Assembly: GCA_964450405.1 (NCBI GenBank)
Contig: CAYVCQ010000009.1
Span: forward strand, 1 to 64,000
Origin: WRGT01 sp964450405
GTDB taxonomy: Bacteria; Spirochaetota; UBA4802; UBA5550
Reading direction: 5' to 3'
Length of the DNA: 64,000 bases
The position numbers and the translations under genes are program-made. Each line of letters starts with the position of its first letter. The first letter of the stretch is position 1. Positions 42,356 to 51,815 of this stretch are shown here, in pieces. Under the pieces are notes generated by a model, which saw only the letters and a program-made list of their open reading frames with translations, did not search any database and was not told where the DNA came from.

Positions 42356-45300
42356 ATGAATTCAATGTAATTGAATCACCTCTATCCGGGACAAATCTTA
42401 TTGAGGCAAGTGCAGGCACCGGGAAAACATATGCAATATCAATAATTTTTCTGAGACTTATTGTGGAAAATAATTTCAGGATTGAAGATATCCTTGTTGT
42501 GACCTTTACAATTCCGGCAACAATGGAACTTCGTATGAGGATTCGTGACAGATTACGGGATGCTGTTAGTGTTATCGAAAGTGTGGAGATTAAAGATAAG
42601 ACTGTAAGCCAACTGATGGATAGATATAAAAACGACAGTGTAATGAAACAGCGGATATTGACTGCATTGAAAAGTTTTGACCAGGCCTCGGTGTATACCA
42701 TTCACTCATTCTGTCAGCAGATGCTTGTAGATAACGCCTTTGAGAGCGGATCTCTATTTACTTCTGAAATTGTCAATGATGGAGCCATTGTAGAACAGGG
42801 TGTTAATGATTTATGCAGAAGAACTTTGTACAATGCGTCTCCCGCGCTGGTGTCGTACTTTATGGATAACTGCAGCGTCGCTGAACTTCTTGAACTTTAT
42901 AAAAAAAGACCGCTCTCCCCAGAGCTTAGAATAGAACCTGAAATTTCGGATGCTGATATTGAATCTCTGGAGACTTCAAATAATTTAGTAGCTGAATACT
43001 ACGACAAATTGTCTGCCCTATGGGAAACTGAATCAGGCTCTGTTGCTGCTATCTTTCATGAATCTGTTGCCCTCAAAAGAAATATTTATAAAGAGGATTC
43101 AATGGATTCGCTTATTGAAGATATGAATTATTACATTGCCGGTGATGATCCTTTGGCGCTTTTCGATAAGTTTGAAAATTATACATCTGATAAAATAATC
43201 AGTTCACTTAAAAAAGGTGGTGATTACCCGGAGTCTGAAGTATTTGAAATCTGTCAAAAGCTTTACACGGCGTTTCTTGAGTATCAGGCTTCAGGATCAT
43301 CTCTTCTCATCAGTATCAAAAAAAGACTCTTTGATGTAATTGATGAGCTTATTCTAAATAAAAAGAATACAAGCAGCGGCAGATCCTTTGACGATCTTAT
43401 AAAGGATGCGCATAGAGGGTTAAACGGCCTGTCGGGAAAACTTCTCGGAGACAAGGTGAGAGCGCGGTATATGGCCGCTCTGATTGATGAATTTCAGGAT
43501 ACCGATAATCTTCAGTTTGATATCTTCAGCCGTTTGTTCAATAACGATAAAACAATACTTTTTCTAATCGGAGATCCGAAACAGGCGATATACAGATTCC
43601 GCGGTGCAGATATTTTTTCATACATAAAGGCATCGCAGGAAATGAAAAACCGCTATACACTTGCCCGGAACTGGCGATCAAGGGTGGAGCTGATTGAATG
43701 CATTAACGAAGTCTTCGTAAGGTGCGTAAATCCTTTTATATTCAGTCAGATTGAATTTCATCCTGTAAGGCCTGGAGAAGATACCCAGGGTGAAGTATTT
43801 CTTAATAACGGAAAACCTGTTCCGCCTCTTGATATCTGGCTAGCCCCGGAGGATAGGGGCACCGGCAGTAATGCACTTATTGAAAAACTTTCAGCTGAAA
43901 TTTCTCTTTTAATAAACAGAGATAGTGACAATCCATACACCATCGGAGAAAACAGAATCAATCCCGGCGATATTGCTGTACTTGTGAGAACAGGGCGCCA
44001 GGGGATAGAGGTAAGAGATGCCTTTGCCAGATATAATATACCTTCTGTTTCACGGGGGATGGATAATGTGTTTAAAACTGAAGATGCACTTGCTCTATAT
44101 TATATTGTATCAGCAATTGCAGAGCCGTCAAATTACAGTCTTGTAAAGGCTGCAGCATCAACAGTTGCCATGGGGGGCAGTGCGGAGGTTCTGTATAACT
44201 TCCGTCATAGTTCTGCTGAGGATTCAAATGCGCTGGATGATATCACGTCGAGATTCTACGATTACAGGGAGATATGGAATGCCGGGGGATTCCTCAATAT
44301 GATTACTGAATTTCTCGAAGGGGAGTCTGTTCCTTCCAGAATCTTTGCTCTGAGCGGCGGAGAGAGAATGATAACAAATATAAATCATATATCTGAGATC
44401 CTTCACGGTGTGGAGCATGAGAAGGGCTTTTCTCCGAAAGAGCTTGTTGCATGGTTTGGAAATACAATTGCATCTCCTCCGGATAATGATGAATACTCAA
44501 TGCGGCTGGAGCGGGATGATGATGCTGTAAATATTATTACAATGCATGCATGTAAAGGACTTGAATTCCCCATTGTGTACTGTCCGTTTCTGGCTCACTC
44601 GGGAGACAGCAGAGATAACTTTGTGATTTACCATGATCTCGAGGATGATAATAGAACCGTTCTATATCTTGATAAAAATATCCCCGATGAGTTAAAGAAG
44701 ATTAAAGCGAATGAGGACCTTGCTGAAAACATACGGCTTCTTTATGTTGCTCTTACCCGGGCAAAGTCCGGGTGCCGTATTATGTTTGCTCCTAATAACA
44801 ATTTCGGCAAGTCGGCTGCATATCATATATTTGTAAAGGATCCGGGATTTGAACAGGTTAAGTTCAGCAGAGAAGTTCTTGTCACTGCACTGAATGATTT
44901 AGCGGAAAAGTCTGATGGAAAAATCTGTTTTGCTGAAGGCTCAAGTTCTGATGGTAGAATTTATCATGTGGAAAAACATTCAGGTAAAGAGATAGGAGTT
45001 CGCCACTTTACCGGTGAGGTGAGGGATAGCTGGAAGACTCACAGCTACAGTTCAATTGTGCTGCGTTTTTCCTCTCACGGTAAGAGTGAAGAAAAAGATT
45101 TTCAGTCGGAATATTTTGTAAAGCATGAAAGAGGGGAGGGAATTTTCGGTTTTGCCTCCGGTGCAAGGGCGGGTCTATGTATTCATGAGATTTTCGAAAA
45201 AATTGATTTTACGCAGAGTGACAGAATTCTTGTCTCGGAAAAATGCGGAGAGATTCTTGAGAAGTACAGATATGATTTGTCGTCGAAGGTTCATCTTACG

Positions 45301-45876
45301 GATATGTTTTTTAATGTTGTGAATTCTATTCTTGATGAAGATACAGGCCTGAAACTCGCGGATATAGGTGAAGGTTCAAGACTTAGTGAGCTTGAGTTCA
45401 ATTTTCCCATGGATTATTTTGATTCACTTAAGTTCAGGGATGTATTTAAAAGCACATCGCCATACTGCGATAAGATCTATCAGCGATTGACATCTGACCA
45501 CTCAGAACCGGGAGGGATGATGAAAGGTTTCATTGACCTTATCTTTGAATTTAACGGAAAATATTATATTGCAGACTGGAAATCAAACCATCTTGGGAAC
45601 TCATACGATGATTATCTGCCGGATAGTATTGCTGATGAAATGGAGAAGCATAATTATTTCCTTCAGTATTATATCTATTCTGCTGCGCTTAACAGATATC
45701 TGAAACAGCGGCTTGGTGACAGCTACAGCTACGATGATCATTTTGGCGGAGTATATTATTTCTTTGTTCGTGGAATGAATCCTGATGCAGCCGGGAGTCC
45801 CGGAATATTCAGAGACAAGCCTTCGATGAGTGTAATAGAAAAACTTGACCAGTATTTTACCGGAGAAAATAAATGA
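42352..45876 (+). CDS. recB: Exodeoxyribonuclease V subunit beta (RecB)
   Basis: Helicase-nuclease subunit, 1174 residues. Walker A 'EASAGTGKTYA' (18-28, Lys25), motif II 'LIDEFQDTDNLQ', 'GDPKQAIYRFRGADIF', motif V/VI 'ITMHACKGLEFPIVY' and 'LLYVALTRAKSG' show a superfamily-1A helicase. The C-terminal nuclease domain has Asp1062, Asp1075 and Lys1077 in 'GFIDLIFEF ... ADWKSNHLG'. All catalytic residues are present, so the enzyme should be active. ATGA overlaps join it to recC and recD. Confidence 0.96.
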   Translation: MNEFNVIESPLSGTNLIEASAGTGKTYAISIIFLRLIVENNFRIEDILVVTFTIPATMELRMRIRDRLRDAVSVIESVEIKDKTVSQLMDRYKNDSVMKQRILTALKSFDQASVYTIHSFCQQMLVDNAFESGSLFTSEIVNDGAIVEQGVNDLCRRTLYNASPALVSYFMDNCSVAELLELYKKRPLSPELRIEPEISDADIESLETSNNLVAEYYDKLSALWETESGSVAAIFHESVALKRNIYKEDSMDSLIEDMNYYIAGDDPLALFDKFENYTSDKIISSLKKGGDYPESEVFEICQKLYTAFLEYQASGSSLLISIKKRLFDVIDELILNKKNTSSGRSFDDLIKDAHRGLNGLSGKLLGDKVRARYMAALIDEFQDTDNLQFDIFSRLFNNDKTILFLIGDPKQAIYRFRGADIFSYIKASQEMKNRYTLARNWRSRVELIECINEVFVRCVNPFIFSQIEFHPVRPGEDTQGEVFLNNGKPVPPLDIWLAPEDRGTGSNALIEKLSAEISLLINRDSDNPYTIGENRINPGDIAVLVRTGRQGIEVRDAFARYNIPSVSRGMDNVFKTEDALALYYIVSAIAEPSNYSLVKAAASTVAMGGSAEVLYNFRHSSAEDSNALDDITSRFYDYREIWNAGGFLNMITEFLEGESVPSRIFALSGGERMITNINHISEILHGVEHEKGFSPKELVAWFGNTIASPPDNDEYSMRLERDDDAVNIITMHACKGLEFPIVYCPFLAHSGDSRDNFVIYHDLEDDNRTVLYLDKNIPDELKKIKANEDLAENIRLLYVALTRAKSGCRIMFAPNNNFGKSAAYHIFVKDPGFEQVKFSREVLVTALNDLAEKSDGKICFAEGSSSDGRIYHVEKHSGKEIGVRHFTGEVRDSWKTHSYSSIVLRFSSHGKSEEKDFQSEYFVKHERGEGIFGFASGARAGLCIHEIFEKIDFTQSDRILVSEKCGEILEKYRYDLSSKVHLTDMFFNVVNSILDEDTGLKLADIGEGSRLSELEFNFPMDYFDSLKFRDVFKSTSPYCDKIYQRLTSDHSEPGGMMKGFIDLIFEFNGKYYIADWKSNHLGNSYDDYLPDSIADEMEKHNYFLQYYIYSAALNRYLKQRLGDSYSYDDHFGGVYYFFVRGMNPDAAGSPGIFRDKPSMSVIEKLDQYFTGENK

Positions 45877-47723
45877 ATCTGTCAATAAATGATCTGAAAA
45901 ATGCAGGATGCTTCAGTGATATAGATATTCACCTTGCGGATTTTTTATCAAAGGAAGGGGAGTTGAGTTCTGTTCAATTTTATCTCACAGTGTTGATGCT
46001 GAGCAGCAGGTTAAACGGCGGAGATGTGTGTCTTTCATTAGATGATATTGAAAATAAACCTTTATCGTATTTTTTTGGAGATGATGAAAACGGTGTTTAT
46101 AGTGGAATTGTAATCCCTTCAAAAAAGGAAATACTTAGTTCCCTGGAAAAAAGCAAAGCAGTGGGGAAAGGGGATAGCTATCTTCCTCTGATTCTCGATG
46201 ATGATGATAAACTATATTTTCAAAAGTATTATTCTTTTGAAAACTCCCTTGCTGAATATATAAAAAGAATGGCCGGCAGTAAATTACTCCCTGCAGATAT
46301 CTCTAAGGTAAAGGAGACTTTTCTGCTTCTATTTAAAACCGCTGAGGGTGAAACTGACTGGCAGAGTGCTGCTGTATACTCGGCTCTTTCGGGTGGAATA
46401 ACGGTAATCTCCGGAGGACCGGGAACAGGAAAAACCTCCACAGTTGTGAAGATACTGGCTCTGCTTGCCGAGTCTGGAATTAAATCAGGAAAAGAACCGC
46501 TGATATCGCTGGCTGCACCTACAGGTAAAGCAGCCGCGCGGCTTCGCGAGGCGGTTAACATTGCCATTGAAGATCTCCCGGTAAGCGGTGATGTGAAAAG
46601 AATCATCCCGTCTGAAACATTTACTATACATAGACTGCTCGGCTCAATTCGCAATTCCCATGAGTTCAGGCACAATCTAAATAATCCGCTTCCACATGAC
46701 GTTGTGGTCGTAGATGAATGTTCAATGGGGGATATGGCTCTCATGTGCAGACTGGTTCAGGCTGTAAAGCCAGGCGGTCAGCTTATACTTCTTGGAGATA
46801 AGGATCAGCTCTCTTCAGTTGAGGGCGGTGCGGTTTTTGGAGATCTCTGCGGGAACAAAGAGGGTGTCTATAGTCAGAGTTTTATAGAAAAGGGAAGAGA
46901 AATCTTCGGTATAAATTTCACGGATATATCAAAGGGTGGTGATGAGCCCGGAGTTATGAATGATGCTCTTGTAGTTTTAAAAAAGAGTTACAGGTTCAGC
47001 GGAAGAAGCGGAATAGGAATTCTGGCAGATCTTATTAAAAGAGGTGATGCTGAAGGTGCTCTGGAAATCCTTAATGATAAAAGTTATCCCGATGTTAAAT
47101 TCTCAAATGGAAATTCATTAAAAAAGATAAGTCAAATCTACAGTGATGCGGCATCATCTGTTGTTTCAGAACTGACTTGTTCTCAGGAGGATAAAATTTC
47201 ATCTCTTATCCGCAGCTTCTCAATATTGACCGCCACCAGAAAAGGACCGCTTGGTGCCGAGGGAATGAATTTAATGGCGGAGGGTGTTCTCTTTAATCTT
47301 GGAATTATTAAACCGGTGGAAAGGTTTTATAATGGCCGACCTGTTATGATATCCCGAAATGATTATTCACTCTCGCTCTTTAACGGAGATATAGGGATTA
47401 TTTCAAGTAACAAGTCAGTTGAGGTTATTTTTCCGGGAGCGGATGGAGAGCCTCGCATTGTCCACCCGTCAAGACTGCCGGAGCATGAAACAGCCTTTGC
47501 AATGACTATTCATAAAAGCCAGGGCTCGGAATTTGACAATGTACTTGTTGTAATGCCTGATCAATGGAATATGGTTATGACGCGGGAATTGCTGTATACT
47601 GCGGTTACACGGGCACGTAATAGCGTAGTAATTTCTGCCGGAAGTGATATTGTCAGAGAGATGATTTTAACTCCAACAAGAAGGATGAGCGGACTTAAAC
47701 AGAAGTTATGGGGAACTATTTAA
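45873..47723 (+). CDS. recD: Exodeoxyribonuclease V subunit alpha (RecD)
   Basis: 5'-3' helicase of RecBCD, 616 residues. P-loop in 'ISGGPGTGKTSTVVKIL', 'SLAAPTGKAAARLREAV', motif II 'VVVDECSMGDM', 'LLGDKDQLSSVEGGAVFGDL' and the C-terminal 'AMTIHKSQGSEFDNVLVVMP ... LLYTAVTRAR' are all RecD hallmarks. 4-nt overlap with recB. Its 3' end overlaps that of the convergent HEAT-repeat gene by 8 nt. Confidence 0.96.
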   Translation: MNLSINDLKNAGCFSDIDIHLADFLSKEGELSSVQFYLTVLMLSSRLNGGDVCLSLDDIENKPLSYFFGDDENGVYSGIVIPSKKEILSSLEKSKAVGKGDSYLPLILDDDDKLYFQKYYSFENSLAEYIKRMAGSKLLPADISKVKETFLLLFKTAEGETDWQSAAVYSALSGGITVISGGPGTGKTSTVVKILALLAESGIKSGKEPLISLAAPTGKAAARLREAVNIAIEDLPVSGDVKRIIPSETFTIHRLLGSIRNSHEFRHNLNNPLPHDVVVVDECSMGDMALMCRLVQAVKPGGQLILLGDKDQLSSVEGGAVFGDLCGNKEGVYSQSFIEKGREIFGINFTDISKGGDEPGVMNDALVVLKKSYRFSGRSGIGILADLIKRGDAEGALEILNDKSYPDVKFSNGNSLKKISQIYSDAASSVVSELTCSQEDKISSLIRSFSILTATRKGPLGAEGMNLMAEGVLFNLGIIKPVERFYNGRPVMISRNDYSLSLFNGDIGIISSNKSVEVIFPGADGEPRIVHPSRLPEHETAFAMTIHKSQGSEFDNVLVVMPDQWNMVMTRELLYTAVTRARNSVVISAGSDIVREMILTPTRRMSGLKQKLWGTI

Positions 47724-49035
47724 TATGTTTCTGAAGAGTGTTTCTGATCATCAGACGTAGTATCTCTTTAAAAACTCTGTCCTCTTCAACTGAGTATATA
47801 TCGAAGAGCTTTATTATATTTTTTGTGTCATTGATTCTCTCGATTGAATAAAGGGCGGCGCTTCTTACATATCTTGTCTTATCAGTTTTAATCAGATTTA
47901 TCAGAAATTCAGATGCCACCACTTTTTTTAACGATCCCAGTGCGTTTGCGGCTTCCCCTCGTACTCTATAATCTTCATCAAGGGCTGCTTCTTTCAGAAC
48001 TTCCAGAGAACTGTTGTCATCACCAGCGGCACCGATTGCATATACTGCTTTTATTCTCATTTTTGAATCGGGATCATTTTTTATAATATGTTTTAATCCG
48101 TTTATATTTCCGCACTTTTTAAACGCGATCAGAGTATCAAGAACAGCCTGTTTAATTTCCGGATTTTCTTCTTTCAAAAGCATTTCAGAAATAGGAACTA
48201 CTGCTGAGTAGAATTTAAGTTCCTTAAGGGCTTTAACAGCTTCCATTCTCATCTCGCTGCTTTCATCTTTTAAAATCTGGCTGAGCATAAATCCGGAGCT
48301 GGTATCTTTAAATGACACAAGGGATGCTATTCCCATCTTTCTGGTTTCGTTATTGTCATCTTTAGCTGCGAGTTTCCTCAGTGACGGAAGTGCTTCTTTA
48401 ACTTCGTTATAATTTACACATTTAATTGCGTATATTCTGACTGATTTATTTTCATCTTCCAGCATCGAAATTGCAAGTTTTTGAAATCGCACATCATAAA
48501 TATAGTTAAGCGCTTCCAGAAAGTATATTCGCTCAATTGGATTTTTACTCTGACCGAGTGAAAGGATAACGGGAAGCATTCTGTCATCACCATATTTTTT
48601 CAGCATTATGGCTGCTTTCTCGCGAACTTCACTTCTTGGTACTATTAATTTTTCTGCGATTGGTATTGTGAAAGAGGCAACTTTTGAACCGCTTAAAAAA
48701 TCTATTAGTTCTATTTCTGTTTTTTTATCCTTTGTAGATCTGAGAATTTCAATCCATAAAGCCGATTGTGCCGGAAGAGGGTACTCTTTAAGAGCCGTGA
48801 TAATTCTTAATCTGACATCTTCATCATCGTCATCAAGATACTCTTTTTTCAGTATGCCGGGGAGTGTGTCGGGATGGTTCTGTTTAACATATTCGATGGC
48901 GTCCTGAAATTCTTTAGGATTCCCATCAGTAATGGCGGAAGAAAGGTCTTTATCCTTGATCAATTCCGCCGCTGAAATATTCAGAGAAAGCGACAGGAGA
49001 ATTAGTAAAACTATGTGTCTGGAATATTTCAGCAT
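47716..49035 (-). CDS. Exported HEAT-repeat protein
   Basis: 439 residues with a signal peptide (hydrophobic 'IVLLILLSLSLNISAAE') followed by about ten HEAT-like repeats ('DDEDVRLRIITALKEYP', 'SEVREKAAIMLKKYGDD', 'SSEMRMEAVKALKEL', 'DYRVRGEAANALGSLKK'). A protein-binding solenoid in the periplasm; no enzymatic motif. It starts 2 nt after the tetR-family gene's stop, so the regulator probably belongs to the same transcript. Confidence 0.82.
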   Translation of the reverse strand: MLKYSRHIVLLILLSLSLNISAAELIKDKDLSSAITDGNPKEFQDAIEYVKQNHPDTLPGILKKEYLDDDDEDVRLRIITALKEYPLPAQSALWIEILRSTKDKKTEIELIDFLSGSKVASFTIPIAEKLIVPRSEVREKAAIMLKKYGDDRMLPVILSLGQSKNPIERIYFLEALNYIYDVRFQKLAISMLEDENKSVRIYAIKCVNYNEVKEALPSLRKLAAKDDNNETRKMGIASLVSFKDTSSGFMLSQILKDESSEMRMEAVKALKELKFYSAVVPISEMLLKEENPEIKQAVLDTLIAFKKCGNINGLKHIIKNDPDSKMRIKAVYAIGAAGDDNSSLEVLKEAALDEDYRVRGEAANALGSLKKVVASEFLINLIKTDKTRYVRSAALYSIERINDTKNIIKLFDIYSVEEDRVFKEILRLMIRNTLQKHIK

Positions 49036-49037
49036 AA

Positions 49038-49655
49038 TCAGGAAATACTTTCATAGACACCGTGAAGATATAATACAGACATAGCCTTCGTTACAGCCTT
49101 ATCGAGATAATCCTTACTTTTTGTGCTATACTGATATACAATCATCATTACTCCGCCCACAAGCATGGATGCGGCAATGTCGGCTTCAATTTCACTCTTA
49201 AAGATGTGATTAATTCTTAGAACCTCAATCTCTTTAGAAATTATCTGCGTAATATTTTCAAGGAATTCAGATACTTTTACTGATACCTCTTCATCAATAC
49301 CTACAATGTCTCTATATATAAGCCTTATAACGATTGGTTCAGCTGAAAAGACTCCAAGACATGAATATATTCTTTTATCGATAAATTTCACGATTGTTTC
49401 ATTATCAGGTTTCAATCTTAGAAATTCTTTAAGATCATCCGGATCGAGAATATCTTCAATTGTTTCCGCAACAGTTTCGAGAATAGCATAAAGTATCTCT
49501 TTTTTATTGCTGAAATACTGGTAAACAGTACCTCGTGCTATATCAAGCTCTTCACAGACCTGACCTATATGAGTGCTTTGAAACCCTCTGTTGATAAACA
49601 TGTCTTTTGCTGTGTCGATTATCTGCTGCTTGCGTTTTTCACCTTTTGGTGGCAT
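49038..49655 (-). CDS. TetR-family transcriptional regulator
   Basis: 205 residues. N-terminal HTH: 'KRKQQIIDTAKDMFINRGFQSTHIGQVCEELDIARGTVYQYFSNKKEILYAIL' pattern is TetR. The C-terminal ligand-binding part is variable, with 'ADIAASMLVGGVMMIVYQYSTKSKDYLDKAV'. An ATG 7 codons earlier exists, but GAGGT 7 nt before the ATG at 49655 marks the latter. Co-transcribed with the HEAT-repeat gene; ligand unknown. Whether it binds the operator at 37598 is untested. Confidence 0.88.
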   Translation of the reverse strand: MPPKGEKRKQQIIDTAKDMFINRGFQSTHIGQVCEELDIARGTVYQYFSNKKEILYAILETVAETIEDILDPDDLKEFLRLKPDNETIVKFIDKRIYSCLGVFSAEPIVIRLIYRDIVGIDEEVSVKVSEFLENITQIISKEIEVLRINHIFKSEIEADIAASMLVGGVMMIVYQYSTKSKDYLDKAVTKAMSVLYLHGVYESIS

Positions 49656-49730
49656 GAATATTACCTCATTGTCCATTTATATAACTTTTAGAAATATCAT
49701 AAGTTTTGCCGCGGGATAATAGGAGTTGTG

Positions 49731-49853
49731 CTAGATTCTTCTTCCGCCGTTATTTCTGCTGTTTATAGTATTAATTTCTTTTCTGATCGGGATAAGCGCT
49801 TCCTGAAGCTCCTGAACTATTTTATCAGCCTTTTCCTGCAGTTCTTTACTCAT
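49731..49853 (-). CDS. Possible 40-residue coiled-coil protein
   Basis: Small frame MSKELQEKADKIVQEL... ending NNGGRRI. Amphipathic heptads over the first 32 residues suggest a short coiled coil. AGGA stands 9 nt ahead of the ATG. No family recognised. It lies 75 nt upstream of the tetR gene on the same strand. Confidence 0.45.
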   Translation of the reverse strand: MSKELQEKADKIVQELQEALIPIRKEINTINSRNNGGRRI

Positions 49854-50215
49854 ACTAGATCATTCCTATTAAATATTAATGATTAAATATCTATTAATAA
49901 CATATCTGTGAATTAACTTAAATTCAAGAGAAACTTTAGATACCGGCTTATTTAACTGATAATTTTAAAGTTTCTATTTAAAAGATAAGTTAAATATAAT
50001 TATTAATCATCTATAATTATAGTCGTCATCATTTAAATATATTATCGAATAATTTTGTAAAACTGAATATAGGAAAATTTAATTTATATATAATTTAAAA
50101 TGGTTAAGGAACCTAAATTTTGTAAAAATTTATAATTTTTGTCAGAAAGGTCAATAAATTTTTCTTCCGGAGGATAAAAAATGAATAAATAGGGGTAATT
50201 GTGTGAGTTTAGTAT
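49854..50215. other. AT-rich gene-free region
   Basis: About 360 bp of very AT-rich DNA. A fine GGAGG (50168-50172) is followed by ATG AAT AAA TAG, only three codons, so there is a ribosome site without a gene. Promoters for the minus-strand small genes should lie here, but I cannot pick one with confidence. Confidence 0.4.
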
Positions 50216-50247
50216 TGATTAACAGACTTAGGCGAGCCTGTTAATCA
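50216..50247. terminator. Hairpin at the 3' end of the 95-residue protein gene
   Basis: TGATTAACAG/CTGTTAATCA, perfect 10-bp stem with a 12-nt loop that contains the stop codon region of the minus-strand gene. No T tract, so the terminator reading is tentative. Confidence 0.4.
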
Positions 50248-50515
50248 AAGCACCTGAATTATCACTTTCAGATTTAACTTTTACTTCAGCTCCAATAAGC
50301 ATAAAGAGAAAGTCTTTTACTTCATTGACATCCATTGTAGCAGCTTGCTGTATTTTTTCCGTGATATGTTCTTTTTCGTGCTTAAGTGTTTCATTAGCAA
50401 CATTTCCCATATCTGCTTTAGCGGAGTCAACTTCCCTGTTTTTCAATTTATCAGCAAAAAGTCTGATATTATTCGCTTCAGCTGTATCGTAGTTGGATTG
50501 AATGTTGATATTCAT
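50228..50515 (-). CDS. Small cytoplasmic protein, unknown
   Basis: 95 residues: 'MNINIQSNYDTAEANNIRLFADKLKNREVDSAKADMGNVANE ... MDVNEVKDFLFMLIGAEVKV'. Charged and helical; no family recognised. A frame starting 7 codons earlier exists, but AAGGAGG, 7 nt before the ATG at 50515, is an excellent ribosome site and fixes the start. Layout (short N-terminal Asn/Ile stretch, then helices) recalls small flagellar or motility-associated proteins, but that is only an impression. Confidence 0.7.
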   Translation of the reverse strand: MNINIQSNYDTAEANNIRLFADKLKNREVDSAKADMGNVANETLKHEKEHITEKIQQAATMDVNEVKDFLFMLIGAEVKVKSESDNSGALINRLA

Positions 50516-50687
50516 GACCAGAACCTCCTTGTTCATTGTCTATGCTTCATTATCGGAGTGTTCTAATTTTATTATTAGGGTTTTTTACTTTTTTTTAGGT
50601 AATAAGTATTTTTTTAGTGTTTTTTATGATTTTAGGGATTTTTTTAGAAAACATTGAGAAAATCCTCAAAATTAAAAAATTATATTC

Positions 50688-50715
50688 TTGAAATAACCGT
50701 TGGTGTTATTATAAT
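50688..50715 (+). promoter_or_regulatory. Promoter of the toxin-antitoxin-like pair
   Basis: TTGAAA at 50688-50693, 16-bp spacer, consensus TATAAT at 50710-50715, 36 nt before the first ATG. Confidence 0.65.
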
Positions 50716-50751
50716 TCAATTCAATATACATTGTAAATAAGAATGGTGAGT

Positions 50752-50922
50752 ATGAAGAGAATTGTTGTGAAATTAAATAGTTTTGAAGAAGCTGAGCAAG
50801 CTGATATTTTTCAGCAGATAAACCTCTCTTCTGAAGAAAGGCAGGATATTGCCAAAACCTTGAAATTAAGGGTTTACGGAGAAAATTCTCCAGATATCCG
50901 GTCATCAATAAGGCAGAAATGA
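50752..50922 (+). CDS. Small partner of a nucleotidyltransferase-like protein (antitoxin-like)
   Basis: 56 residues: 'MKRIVVKLNSFEEAEQADIFQQINLSSEERQDIAKTLKLRVYG' and a polar tail. Not recognised by itself, but its size, its 4-nt ATGA overlap with the next gene and its good promoter are typical of the first gene of a toxin-antitoxin or nucleotidyltransferase pair. GGTGAG precedes the ATG. Confidence 0.6.
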   Translation: MKRIVVKLNSFEEAEQADIFQQINLSSEERQDIAKTLKLRVYGENSPDIRSSIRQK

Positions 50923-51404
50923 AAGAAAACTATTTTTCGAGCGACACTCTTGAATTTATTAGACTTTTAACAAAGTATAAAGTAAAATATGTTATAGTCG
51001 GAGGTGAAGCTGTTATTTTTTACGGATATTCACGCCTTACCGGCGATATTGATTTTTATTATGAACTTTCTGAGTCAAATTCGTTGAAACTTTTTGATGC
51101 ATTGAATGAATTCTGGGGGGGGGATATTCCAGGTATTGATTCCGCAAAGGAATTTCTGGAATTAGGCTCCATAATCCAATTTGGCCAACCTCCCAACAGA
51201 ATTGATTTGATCAACGCTGTTGACGGTATAACCTTCAATGAAGCATGGGATTCGAGAGTGGCGCAGAAAATAGGTGCTGAAGATTCCGGAACCATAATAT
51301 TTTATATCGGATTAGAACCCTTAATAAAGAATAAAATCGCATCGGGTCGCTATAAAGACCTTGATGATCTGCGGTTCCTCAATAGTTTGAAACAAAAACA
51401 ATAA
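50919..51404 (+). CDS. Nucleotidyltransferase-fold protein (DUF6036/AbiEii-like)
   Basis: 161 residues. 'YVIVGGEAVIFYGYSRLTGDIDFYYE' is the GG-x-A...GY.R.T.DIDF motif of minimal nucleotidyltransferases, with the D-I-D metal pair. The C-terminal part 'LEPLIKNKIASGRYKDLDDLRFL' is also usual. Family members are toxins of type II/IV-like modules or solitary proteins of unknown target. Overlaps the 56-residue gene by 4 nt. Confidence 0.82.
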   Translation: MKENYFSSDTLEFIRLLTKYKVKYVIVGGEAVIFYGYSRLTGDIDFYYELSESNSLKLFDALNEFWGGDIPGIDSAKEFLELGSIIQFGQPPNRIDLINAVDGITFNEAWDSRVAQKIGAEDSGTIIFYIGLEPLIKNKIASGRYKDLDDLRFLNSLKQKQ

Positions 51405-51626
51405 TCAGTCCTTACTCAATTTCCCGCGAATCCATGTCCATATCCATGGAAGATAAGCTCCGGCGATAATAATTAAAAGACCAGAACCGGTTCCTTTTGT
51501 AATAGGTACATTAGATTTGGCCATAGCAATGTTTTCAATAACCTGATTTATGGTGATATACCATCCGAAGGTAATAATAAGAAGACCAGCTGCATGAGGT
51601 ATAATAACAGAAATAATTTTTTTCAT
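51405..51626 (-). CDS. Small membrane protein with two helices
   Basis: 73 residues from the ATG at 51626, which has GGAG at 9 nt; a start five codons earlier is less likely. Helix 1 about 6-23 and helix 2 about 47-64 ('GLLIIIAGAYLPWIWTWI'), with a polar loop between. No family recognised. It ends at the base next to the nucleotidyltransferase stop, tail to tail. Confidence 0.65.
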   Translation of the reverse strand: MKKIISVIIPHAAGLLIITFGWYITINQVIENIAMAKSNVPITKGTGSGLLIIIAGAYLPWIWTWIRGKLSKD

Positions 51627-51815
51627 CGTGATGAACTCCATTTATTTAATCTTAGACTTTTTTAGTATCTGCTTAATAAAAGATATATGTTGTCGGCAAT
51701 TTGTCAATAATATTCTTATTGCAAAAAAAGAGTAATCCGGAGATATATCATCTCCTGCTTTCACAAGCGGTTTTTAATCCGTCCAGGGAAGTAGATATGC
51801 ATATTAAGAGGTAAT

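Noticed and set aside
50168..50189. Good GGAGG followed by ATG AAT AAA TAG
   Set aside because: Only three codons; cannot be called a gene, although a leader peptide cannot be excluded.
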